Of a DNA stretch of 64,000 bases, positions 54,856-64,000 are shown piece by piece. The notes under the pieces were generated by a model, which did no database searches, was not told the origin of the DNA, and saw only the letters and a list, made by a program, of their open reading frames with translations. The first letter of the stretch is position 1, and each line of letters starts with the position of its first letter. Source of the stretch: Diphasiastrum complanatum (lineage: Eukaryota; Streptophyta; Lycopodiopsida; Lycopodiales; Lycopodiaceae). The position numbers and the translations under genes were made by a program. The DNA is taken from positions 100,682,200 through 100,746,199 of the forward strand of contig CM055092.1 of assembly GCA_029204225.1 (NCBI GenBank), written 5' to 3'.

Positions 54856-55665
54856 CCCCATCCACACCACCTTCGGATTGGGTGTGGAATTGTGATGGCA
54901 TACATTCATCGAGCCCAGAGCGTGGACTTCCTTCTTTTCCTGGATACAGATGGGACTCAGTATTCCAACCAGAGACTAGCGGCCGGGGTTCAGGAGGGGT
55001 CGCATGTTTATACAGAGAGTCTCTCCACTGTACCCATCAGTATATCAGACGATTTCTCTATCGAGCATACCTAGAGCAGACTTGGAGTAGCCAGTTAGGA
55101 GTTAAGCCTTTTGGAGCTGGATGTATCAGGGACCCCAGTCATGCCACGCTACCTGGATTCAGGGCTATCACATTGCCTCAGATTCACACTGGGACAGCTC
55201 GGGGTGTCTTCTCACCAGCTAGCTATTGAGACGGGGAGGTTCCATGATATTCCCAGAGTGGAGCGGATTTGCCAGTTGTGCTCCCTCGGTGAGGTGGAGT
55301 CTGAGGAGCATTTTATCTTCAGATGCCTGGTATATTATGAGATCAGAGGGAGATATCACTGCTTGTTTCGAGACATACCTACCACTCTACGTTCTCTCAT
55401 AGCCTATGAGGACCCACGGTGTGTCGCGCTGATGGTACACGAGATGTTCATATTGCGGAGAGATCTACACGGGACATCCCAGCACATTACATCTCAGTCA
55501 TTGATCACTTCATTCTTTACTAGACGGAGATCATGTGTCTCAGTACCTGAGGATGATGACTACTACGACGACACGGATGACAGTCGCTTACATGCCCACA
55601 GAGATCAGAGACGATGTACTACCCATACTGCCAGGATAGCCATACCTCATAGATCCCAGTGCTAG
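54820..55665 (+). pseudogene. LINE D ORF2, internally deleted (no RT)
   Basis: The start of the endonuclease (LRIG, a frameshift, then a deletion to PERGLPSFPGYRWDSVF and GSGGVACLYRE) joins directly near 55030 to the C-terminal region (GLSHCLRFTLGQL, finger CQLCSLGEVE...HFIFRC, QSLITSFF at 55495-55518, acidic run). RT is wholly missing. It ends at 55665, where the ORF1-ORF2 junction sequence of a second copy (E) starts. Confidence 0.8.
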
Positions 55666-57500
55666 GGATTTGGGGTGCCCCGGGGTGGGAGCACCTCGGG
55701 GCCCCATCCACACCACCTTCGGATTGGAGTGTGGAACTGTGCTGACATACACTCATCTTCTACGACAGGCGACCTTGTTGATTTCATAACAGGCAGGGAT
55801 ATATTATTCTTCGTGGAGACACACGAGAGCCCAGAGCGAGGACTTCCTTCCTTTCCTGGATACAGATGGGATTCAGTATTTCGACGAGAGACTAGATCTA
55901 CTAGTGGATGTGGTTCAGGTGGGGTCGCTTGCTTGTACAGGGAGGCTCTTCACTCGAGTATTGACTTCATCCGACATGACGAGCAGGCCCACTACACATG
56001 GACTCGCATCGTGGGTCAGGATATTGGCTTGGATAGAGATCTTTTTATTGCAGCATGTTACTTTCCAACAGAGTCCTCGTCTTTTGCTGAGGGTATTGGA
56101 TCTCCATATCAGGACCTCTCACCAGATATTATCAGATTTTCAAAGTGGGGGCATATTCTCCTCACAGGGGATTTTAATGCTCGGACATCTTCACGAGAGA
56201 CAGAGTTCTTCGACACCACTGATCAGCTACGTGTTCGTGCCTTGGACAGTGATATGCTTGGAGTCACCAGGACCTCCACGGATAGTTTTGGACCTACTAC
56301 TTCATATGGTGAGCACTTATTGCAATTTGGAGAGGCACATGAGCTAGCCATTTATAATGGCCTACCCTGCTGGCCACATTCAGACAGTTACACATGCCAC
56401 TCTCGCAGTGGAGGACATAGTGTCGTTGACTATCTCATGGGGTCACCATCCTTTGTACCCACAGTTTCTCACTTCCACATCTTCCCCACCACCCTTTCTG
56501 ATCACTCATTTCTCTCCTTCGATATCGGCCACCTCCCACCCACTCACCCATCTACACTACCCACACTTACCCGAGCACCCACGTACACATTTGATCCCAC
56601 TCAGTCGACACCCAGGCGGATTTCCTCACCACCTCTCTCCACACGGCCGCATCATTAACCCTCCCCACAAAACCCCACCCTAGAAAGACCCGACGCACAC
56701 CTTGAACACTACACCCTCCTTGGTACGATATTGAGTGCCGCTCTCTCCATCAATCAGTAACCCACTCACACATCCATGCCCCACATCTGGTTCGATCTTC
56801 CAGATGTTCCTACCGTCGTGCTCTCCGCCATAAGAAACGCTCCCATGATGATTCTGAAGCGAAACGTCTCATTGACCTTCTTTTTAGCTCTTCTTCGGGC
56901 GCTTTTTGGCACGAGTTCATTCCTCGCTCTCCACCACCCCTCTTGGAAGACCTCCGCATATGGACTGATTATGCTACTAGCCTGTACACAGTTCCTACCG
57001 ACTCACCTATCGCCATATCTCCACGGCCACTTGCGTTCTCCTTTTTCACATCTGACATGGTACTTGCGGCCATTAAGAAGCTGAAGTCATCTCTCATAGC
57101 TTATGAGGACCCACGGTGTGTCGCTCTCATGGTACACGAGATGTCCAGACTACGGAGAGATCTATACGAGACACCCCAGCATTTTACCTCACAGCCATTG
57201 ATTACTTTGCTCTTTACTAGACGGAGATCGCATGATTTAGTACCTGAGGATGAGGATTATGATGAGGATGACGACGAGGATGTTGGCCGCTCTCATGCTC
57301 ATAGAGATCAGAGACAATGTACCTCTCACCATCAGGATACCACCAGGATTACTAGACATTCTACGCAGGGGCGTACTTCTACTACTATCACACATACACG
57401 TGCTCATACTCACAGACGCCGCCGGCAAACTCCAGTGCTTTCCCATATTGTGGCTCGCATTACATCTTTTTACTGCAGCAGCACAGCAGATGCAGCATAG
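55666..57500 (+). pseudogene. LINE E ORF2: intact endonuclease, RT deleted
   Basis: Open from the junction: HHLRIGVWNC, LFFVETHESPE, LLTGDFNARTSSRETEF, HSVVDYLMGSP, LSDHSFLSFDIGHL, a complete APE-type endonuclease to about 56560. After frameshifts near 56640 and 56935 it reaches AAIKKLKS at 57085 and jumps straight to LIAYEDPRCVAL, removing the entire RT and the finger. The C-terminus keeps QPLITLLF (57192-57215), an acidic run and the His/Arg tail to TAG at 57498-57500. D and E may be one composite copy made by template switching. Confidence 0.85.
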
Positions 57501-57702
57501 CCTTGACATCTTACCCGAGACACATATGATTATTATTATGCACATTCTCGCATACGTGTCTATTTCAGGTTGCACTAGATGTTTTTCTTCATTACAGTTT
57601 GGAGACGTTTTTTATACGCTCCCATGGTTACCACATACATGACATGTACTTCATAGTCTTATATGCCTTTTGGCATGGAAAAGACATTGATAAAGCTTTC
57701 TT

Positions 57703-57750
<48 letters not shown>
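57501..57750 (+). other. LINE E 3' end: hairpin and (CT)n(CA)n tail
   Basis: GAGACG, GACATGTACTTCA, hairpin ATGCC-TTTT-GGCAT at 57663-57676, AAAAGACATTGATAAAGC, then (TTTCT)n(CT)n to about 57736 and (CA)n to 57750. It ends about 130 bp from CSK exon 57883-58159 (downstream of its donor). Confidence 0.85.
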
Positions 57751-57882
57751 GTGTCAAATTTTATCTCAAGTTTGTGTAAGTATCCCAAAAAGTACAACGT
57801 ATTTTCCTTTCTTTCCACATGTAATTTTTAGAGTCTAAAGAGAGGAACTTTTTGTAGCATGACATTTAAAAACTAAACTTAC

Positions 57883-58159
57883 TACAACGCTCATGTCAGG
57901 ACCATTATCCTCAATAAGAACAAGCACTCCTCCACCTGGGGCCTGCATCACCTCTGCTCGTACCCATCCACCTGAAGGGGAATGTTGCAATACACCATCC
58001 AATAGCCTGCTCAAAGCATGGTGTAAGATGTCTTCCTCAACTGCAGCTATCAATGGGAAAGCATGTGGACTGTTGAGTTGAAGAGTTTGATTTTTTGTAA
58101 GAGCCAGACCATTTGCAGCTTTAACAAGCTTCAGGAGAACATCTGCAACATCACATGTT
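57883..58159 (-). CDS. Chloroplast sensor kinase, penultimate exon (ATPase N and G1 regions)
   Basis: 277 bp. The acceptor TTATGTGCAG before 58159 and the perfect donor GTAAGT after 57883 flank it. The first base completes an Arg codon begun in the exon at 61249; the end is phase 0. It encodes TCDVADVLLKLVKAANGLA, a helix AVEEDILHHALSRLLDGVL at the N-box position, and GGWVRAEVMQAPGGGVLVLIEDNGPDM, where DNGPDM is the G1-like ATP-binding box. This pattern matches what I recall of land-plant CSK. The N-box positions usually held by Asn are Arg and Asp here. No stops; the exon looks functional. Confidence 0.8.
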
Positions 58160-61100
58160 CTGCACATAAAAGCAGTGCATGAACATTGAAATAAGTAAAA
58201 TCAAACAATAATCCATATTAAAGTACTGTAAAAACATTGAAGAGCCAAAAATGGCAAATTAGGATACAAAACAAAACTTTCTTGAAAAGCAATCTCAAGT
58301 GCAAATGCAACATTTCTTAAGATAATACTGAGACATAATCTCCTTACAATATGTGGTCAATTTATAGGCTTGTAAAAACCTTTACATGGCATTTTCATAA
58401 AGTTTAATTGCCAAGGACACCCCAACATATTAACGAATCACACAATTCCAATTTGTAGCTACAAACATTGTTGTCACTTTTTGTGAAAGAGAAACTCGTA
58501 GAAGTAAAAAATCGAAGTATGATCTAAATTTGAAATAGAGAGGTCAGTGTATAGAAGAATTATTATCGAATGATGAGGAATACAAGCTCCCAGCATATGA
58601 CAATGAAAATACGAATGTAGATTGAGCTAATCAATTTCCAAGGGCTTGAACAAGGACCAGGAATTGAGATCAAGGATCTTCTTCTCTTCCAGCAATTGGG
58701 AACCACGAAAATTGATCTTCATCAACATAAACATCCACATTGTTTTTGCTCACAGTTTGCTATCAATAATCTGGCTTCTAATGCCTATTTCTAAAGGCAT
58801 TTTCTATCAGCAATTTGACCTTTGGGATGAGTGCAGCCTCCTATTATCAGGAATTGGCCTCCGTTATTGCTATCCACTGGAGATCTGCTTCCTATTCATG
58901 ATTGTTGTTTCTTTCCCAATGTCACCAATTGTTTATTTTCTACCAGCAATTACATTTCTGAGACTTGGTTACTTCAGCAGTTGGTCTTCTGCATATGTGT
59001 TGCACCGATTGTCTTCCAGAGTCCAAATCCGTATTGTGCCTATAGTTTCCATGAACTGCAATTTGTTGGCGAACAAAACTCGATTCATCAATACATCATT
59101 TGGGCTCGATTCGAATTGGAATAAGTTGGACGAGACAAAATAAAATAAATGGATTCTTGAATGATGCTAATCATCAGCGGTTCTCAATTTTGCCTTTCAA
59201 TGTTTGAATGCGTATTTGAATGTTTGCCTTAGTGTACTGTGTGATGGATGTTTGATGATGGATCATGGATAAATCATAGATTACAATGCTAAGTGGACGT
59301 TAAAACAGGGAAGCTAGTTTGTGAAGCTTGAATTGTGTGTCCATTCAACATTGTCATGTGCACTTGTGATTCTGTTGACACTAATTTGGTTTCAGGCTTC
59401 AGCTTTCTACAAGCAATAGTGAACTTTAGAATGTATGTATTCATTAACAATCTAATATCTATAAGATTTTAAAGACATTTTGACCATATTATGCATTTTT
59501 CATCACTTTTTTTTATCAGCGGTATTCATTCTAGATATTACTACAGCTACTGTTCCATCTGATCGGGCCTGAATATTTGATTAGACCAGAGTTGCAAATT
59601 CCGTTCCGGAACGCGATCCGGGAAATCCAATTAGGGTTTCTCGGAACACAATTTTGTTTTCTGTTTTTTTGGGGTGCCAAAAGGGTATCAGATTAAGGGT
59701 GTTTTCAAGAGCAATTCACTTATCTAGTTTGCTCCGAGTTCCAAGAGGAGTACGGTCCAATTTTGGGCCATTAAGTGATTCTTTATTGAACATCTCTATT
59801 TCTGTATTATGTGAAATGAAATCACATTGAACCTTATTAAATGGCAGCAAACTGACAAAAATTATGAAGCATAAGCACCCATCTCAGAAGCATAAGCACA
59901 AGCATCCCTTCGAACGGTCGTGTGTGTGTGAGTTCTCTGTGTCGGGAGTCTCTAATCTTCTTTCATATGCCATTTGTAACAGAGTTTATAGTTGTTTCAA
60001 CTCCAATCTTGGATTGTAATCATTCCATCATGTCCACCATCCAAGTACTATTAAATATCAAAAAAAAACTGGCCATTAGTCTTTTTTTTCACAAAAAAAA
60101 TAAATTTCGCGATCCGGGTCGCGGATCGCGATCCGCTGCAACTCTGGATTAGACTATCACTAAGTGATTTTTATCACCTATCCAACAGACTTGAGATAGC
60201 AACGTATCGCTACGCCTTCTACATGTGCTTCGTCTAGTTCTTACATGGATATGATTCTTCTAGATTAGATCAGATTGATGAGCACATAATTTCCATGAAA
60301 CATCTGTACAGGAGCAGCACATTTCATTTGCATCGATGCTGATTGAAATATGGGACCTCATCAGGCAGTTGATTCCTCATTATTACAAGGGGTTATGTTT
60401 CTAACCTAAGTATTATTCTATCTGAGGTGCTGTCCGTTCTGTTTCTGCTTTTGTTCCAGTTTCTCTTCCAGTTGCACATCTAAATTATGCTTTAGATCAT
60501 CTCGAAATGTGAAATTGGAGTTGTTTGTTGAATAGGTTCATATGCCAACTGCATCCAAGATTACTTGGTACAGTTGCTTTATGAAAACCATCAAAAGCGC
60601 AACTCCAATAAGGCAGATTGTTCAATATTCTGGAGTTCCAGCAGTTCCACATCACATATGAGTCTGCTCTTATTGTACAGTAGCTTATTTTTTTGACATT
60701 TACACTATAAAAATTTCAAGGGGAAGCAAAAAAAATTACGAAAAAGTAAAAAAAGCAAAAAAAATAAAATTGCATTCCAGAAAACCCTAACCCTTAATTC
60801 CAGAACACCTTCTGGAACTCATAATACAATTATGATTTGGAAAAATACTTTTCCCACTTCAATTTGAATTTCCTACACTTGGGCTTAAATAGGGAGAAAT
60901 GTGACGTTAACTCTACCTTAATTATACTCTCTACTGGACAACACTTTTGGGCATGCAATTATCTGAAAATGAGACTCAAATTTGCACTTATGAGAAATTT
61001 GAGAGAACATTTTTTCGGTTTATATTTAAATTTTCTTCAGTTATGGCTCATTTTGGATATTAAAAAGCTACGTAATTCTCTAGGTTTTCAGACACTAATG

Positions 61101-61248
61101 TGCCCAAACCATTTTGAAAAAGAAAAAGAAAAATCAACCCTAGTTGTTGAACCAGCCGTAATTGAGTTCAAAATTTGACAAACAGTAGCTGGTTATTAGT
61201 GGTATGAAAGAGCAAAACTAGAAACTTTATGAAATAAAAAATTGGAAC
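58160..61248 (-). other. CSK intron (3.1 kb) with a hAT MITE
   Basis: The donor AG|GTTCC at 61248 is weak, but the phase-2 junction agrees with the acceptor at 58160. A hAT-type MITE sits at 59587-60146. The rest is AT-rich without genes; open frames such as 58646-59143 are not protein-like. Confidence 0.7.
59587..60146. mobile_element. hAT-type MITE, 560 bp, with 8-bp target duplication
   Basis: Ends CAGAGTTGCA and TGCAACTCTG are exact inverted repeats of 10 bp, extending as imperfect GC-rich arms (TTCCGGAACGCGATCCGG; GATCGCGATCCGC). GATTAGAC directly flanks both sides (59579-59586 and 60147-60154), the 8-bp duplication diagnostic of hAT. The interior has no transposase. Confidence 0.93.
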
Positions 61249-61502
61249 CTTAAATTTCGATTGTAGAGTGGTGCAAGTGTCATCGGTGGCATTGGAAGTT
61301 CTTTGTCTCTCCCAACTGGAGGTGATGTAGAAGCCAAAGCTTGTGTTGAACATGAAGGATTTTCTCCCAAAGAGTTGTGTAATTCTCCCAAGTTTGGGCC
61401 TGATCTAATTGTTGGCCCAAAAACACCCCATCTTGATGGTTTGCGAGGATTCTCCAAGATGGCATTTACATTCTGCCTAAGTTGAATCAAACGAGCACCA
61501 TT
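61249..61502 (-). CDS. Chloroplast sensor kinase, internal exon
   Basis: 254 bp, phase 0 at the acceptor (AAGTGCAG before 61502), ending two bases into an Arg codon. It encodes NGARLIQLRQNVNAILEN, a variable Ser/Pro/Gly-rich stretch, and KELPMPPMTLAPLYNRNL, which resembles the linker before the ATPase domain in land-plant CSK (MPMPPLALAPL as I remember it). Its phase matches the exon at 58159, so the three exons give 259 continuous codons and a stop. The sensor GAF and His-containing regions must lie further upstream, beyond 64000. Confidence 0.7.
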
Positions 61503-61782
61503 CTGCACTTACATTGACGGCTGGTTTCAATTGCATCATGCATACAAATTGTAAATGGTTTTCCATCAAATGCAATCAAATTGTGACTTGCCACATAATG
61601 GCATCTATAAAGAGACTGACAAGAAGGTCCATCATATGCAACATTATTGAAGTGCAAAAAAGACAACTTCATTGTTATGAAATGAATCACATATATTGAT
61701 ATCAATGAAGAACAACGGCTATAGCCCTACAAGCAGTAGCCAAGCATAGACAAGATCTCCCACGAAGAGCCCAAGCAATACC

Positions 61783-61999
61783 TGTTAGAAGAGAAGCAAT
61801 CCAATAATCTACCTAATGACTAAATGATAGCCCTATATATATTATATACTATCTAGAAACCTTCTAGTGGTTAGGGCAGATTAGGGTACTTGGGGCCCTT
61901 TAGGAAATGCCCTTAATGGAAACTAGCCCAAGGCCTTAAGGTATTGCTGATTAGAGCAACTAGCGATTAGGGTTAGGGGAGGAGGATGAGTCCATAACA
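61783..61999 (-). repeat. Possible short solo LTR
   Basis: TGTTAGAAGAG to TCCATAACA (217 bp, TG...CA), with a purine-rich complement (CTCCTTGC) after it as in the copia elements here. No partner copy or target duplication was found. Confidence 0.35.
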
Positions 62000-62339
62000 C
62001 TCCTTGCATTACAAAATATTGCCCTCAATTTTGGGCTCAAAAAAAATACTAAACCCTAAAACCTAGAAGAAAGGCTCCAAATAATCGGTGTGGAAATACC
62101 CAATTGTGAACAAATGGGAAAATAGAACTATCAAAAAATGCATGCACCAATGGAGAAATTGAAGGAAAGAACATAAGTCATCACAACAAGTATTGCAAAA
62201 GCAAAACACAAAATCCACAAAGCATAATACATCAACTATGAATCATGCTATAAATGTACCTCTAATGTAATGGACAACATGATATTATTGAAATGTACGC
62301 GTTCTAACTCTAAATTAAAAAGAGATAGTAGCAATCTGT

Positions 62340-64000
62340 ATCCATATCGGGACAAAGGTGCTAGACCTCTTTTTGCTAGCTGGATCTCTGCCAGAACTAT
62401 TTATTGCTGAGCTGGAATCAAAGAGGTTGTCTATTGTTCGTTGTCTGACAGATCCAAACTGCTGTTTCAGACCTGAGATCACTGCTATTAAAATATGTTC
62501 GTTGCTGCAGATCTGTCTACTATAGTATCTGATTGTTGGAGACAGGTTGATCGCTGCTGGATTGGTCACTACTATACATGATTGCTAATCTACAGACCTG
62601 CTGACTAATTAATTGATGTCCGTTTGCTGAGACAGATCTGATCTGTTCACTGAAATCAGATCTGATCTAATTGCTAGACTGTTTTTACTAAGACATGAAG
62701 TAGTTTTCTGAAGCAGATCGCTATACTGTCTGAAAGAAGACCTGGATCTGAGCTGAACCTAGTTTCTGAGACAAAAATAGCTGAAGTTTGGCAATATAAT
62801 GATTGCTGAAAAATCAGGTTGTTGGAACTGTTAAACATAAGTACAATGGCAGGATTGAATGATGTTGTGTTGCCAAAGTCTAGTGGAACGAACTACAGTA
62901 TATGGAACAAAGTTGCAGTCCGCGTTTCGGAACGCGATCTGGAACGCGTTCAGGAAGCAACATGATATGGAGAAGAATCAATCAAAACGATCAAAAGATG
63001 GAAGGAAAGTAGTTCGAAACTGCTTTGTCTGTGGAAAATCAGGGTATTATGCAAAGGAGTGATGGCACAACAAGTTCAAGAAGAAGCAAGATGGGAATTT
63101 TGCTGAAGAAGAAGAAGCATCTAATGCAAAATTAAGTGCTTTGGTTCTTGAAGACTATGAGTTGTTTTCGGCATCGACATCTTCTGGTGGTGGTTTCTCG
63201 AAGGAAGAAGATTGTTGGTTTATTGATTCAGGAGCTTCGAAGCATATGACACCTAGACGAGACTGGCTATCTAATTTTCAAAAATTAGATGATAGGTTAA
63301 ATGTGAAGTTGGGAAATAATTACACATATAATATAAAAGGAGTTGGAGAAGTACAGGTTCAACTACCTTTAGGGAATATTGGAGACATAAAGGACGTGCG
63401 TTATGTACTAGGAATCAAGAAAAACTTACTCTCAGTATCAGCTATTGCGAAGCAAAACATGGTGGTGCAGTTTGATGAAGAGCGGTGTCTCATCAAGAGG
63501 AAGGATAATGCAGTAGTAGCTGAGGGCATACATGCAGTACGATTGTACAAACTTCAGGCTCAGGTGGTGGATCATCATGTAAGTGTTGCGGATATTCGAT
63601 CAGTGAGTAAGTTATGGCACGAAAAGTTCGGACATCTGAAATACAAAAGTCTACAAGTCTTGAGGAAGTACAACATGGTTACAAGTTTACCTCAAGTTGT
63701 TTCTGATCACAAGATATGTGAAGGCTGTGTCTTAGGCAAGCATGAAATGAAGAAATTTTTGCCCAGTACATTCAAGACGAAAAATGTTCTAGAACTTGTT
63801 CATATAGATTTGTGTGGTCCTATGAAAACTCAGTCTTATGGGGGAGCAAGCTACTTCATGGTGTTTGTGGATGACTATTCTAGGAAGACATGGATCTATC
63901 TTCTCAAGAATACGGGTGAAGTGTTCAAGTATTTCACATGGTTTAAGACACAAGTGGAGAACAAAACATATAGACAAATCAAGATACTCCGCTTGGACAA
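62340..64000 (+). mobile_element. Ty1/copia element 2, 5' part, runs off the window
   Basis: A leader rich in CAGATCTGATCTG-like words (62340-62840) resembles the copia 1 leader (42000-42500 on the minus strand). Then come gag remnants, protease and integrase. It belongs to the copia 1 family. No 5' LTR or primer site could be recognised upstream. Confidence 0.85.
62846..64000 (+). pseudogene. Copia 2 gag (deleted) and pol, 5' half
   Basis: ATG at 62846 starts Gag (AGLNDVVLPKSSG, NYSIWN). At 62911 the body of Gag is replaced by about 50 bp resembling the MITE end, and the sequence resumes before the zinc knuckle CFVCGKSGYYAKE, where the last Cys codon is TGA (63060-63062), exactly as in copia 1. 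From 63063 to the window end one frame is open: protease CWFIDSGASKHMT with an intact catalytic motif, pre-integrase (LWHEKFGHLKYKSL), integrase finger CEGCVLGK and catalytic Asp in VHIDLCGPM, FVDDYSRKTWIY. Confidence 0.92.

Larger units (their letters stand above)
22624..57882 (-). other. Giant intron (about 35.3 kb) of the CSK gene
   Basis: On the minus strand the donor GTAAGT at 57882-57877 and the acceptor TTATGCAG ending at 22624 bound the intron; both junctions are phase 0. It holds nearly all the mobile elements of the window, on both strands. Near the acceptor (22624-24604) no repeat is recognised. Long retroelement-filled introns are well known in gymnosperms. The alternative is that the two exons belong to separate gene copies or to a rearranged pseudogene; matching phases and the absence of a duplicate exon argue against this. 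Confidence 0.7.
61503..64000 (-). other. CSK intron, incomplete in window
   Basis: No further CSK exon is recognisable between 61503 and the window end. The segment holds an LTR-like piece (61783-61999) and a copia element in the plus orientation (62340-64000). Confidence 0.5.

Noticed and set aside
58646-59143. 165-codon plus-strand frame in the CSK intron
   Set aside because: Composition is AT-driven, it has no domain, and it lies within a confirmed-phase intron on the opposite strand.

Overview
The window reads as nuclear DNA of a land plant with a very large, repeat-packed genome. It holds chromodomain Ty3/gypsy and Ty1/copia elements primed by initiator Met-tRNA, L1-type LINEs, hAT transposons, an Arabidopsis-type telomere-repeat tract, and the last three exons of a plastid sensor kinase. 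A 35-kb intron filled with nested retroelements favours a gymnosperm (conifer, cycad or Ginkgo-like); a fern is possible. No bacterial or organellar genes, rRNA, tRNA or CRISPR were seen.

The only recognisable host gene is on the minus strand: chloroplast sensor kinase (CSK). Its last coding exons are at 61249-61502, 57883-58159 and 22375-22623 (stop codon at 22375). Splice phases agree across both junctions. The intron between the last two exons would be about 35.3 kb and holds most of the repeats described below. The N-terminal exons lie beyond the right edge.

Layout, left to right. 1-1352: degenerate short tandem repeats. 1353-3914 and 9092-9887: one long decayed, unrecognised reading frame split by a 5.2-kb minus-strand LTR element that encodes a zinc-knuckle protein but no pol. 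10-22 kb: decayed LTR pieces, an unrecognised minus-strand pseudogene with palindromes beside it, a copia RT fragment and mostly featureless AT-rich DNA. 22.4 kb: CSK last exon. 24.6-30.95 kb: a LINE scrap, a hAT transposase 5' half and a nearly intact chromodomain gypsy pol. 30.95-38.8 kb: three LINEs head to tail (A, B, C), of which B is nearly complete. 38.9-51.55 kb: a nest in which a copia element holds a gypsy element (target duplication AAAGA), which holds a second copia element, which carries a foreign LTR. 52.2-53.3 kb: a gypsy fragment. 53.8-57.7 kb: a second LINE cluster lacking RT. 57.9-61.5 kb: CSK exons with a hAT MITE in the intron between them. 62.3-64 kb: the 5' half of a third copia element running off the window.

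The strongest new leads concern the LINE family. ORF1 and ORF2 share one reading frame separated by a single UAG, followed in one subfamily by a GC-rich stem-loop, which suggests stop-codon readthrough. ORF2 ends in a PCNA-binding-like PIP box present in five copies. The RNA 3' end has a hairpin with compensatory changes and a CT-rich tail instead of poly(A), and later LINE copies sit directly in the tails of earlier ones.
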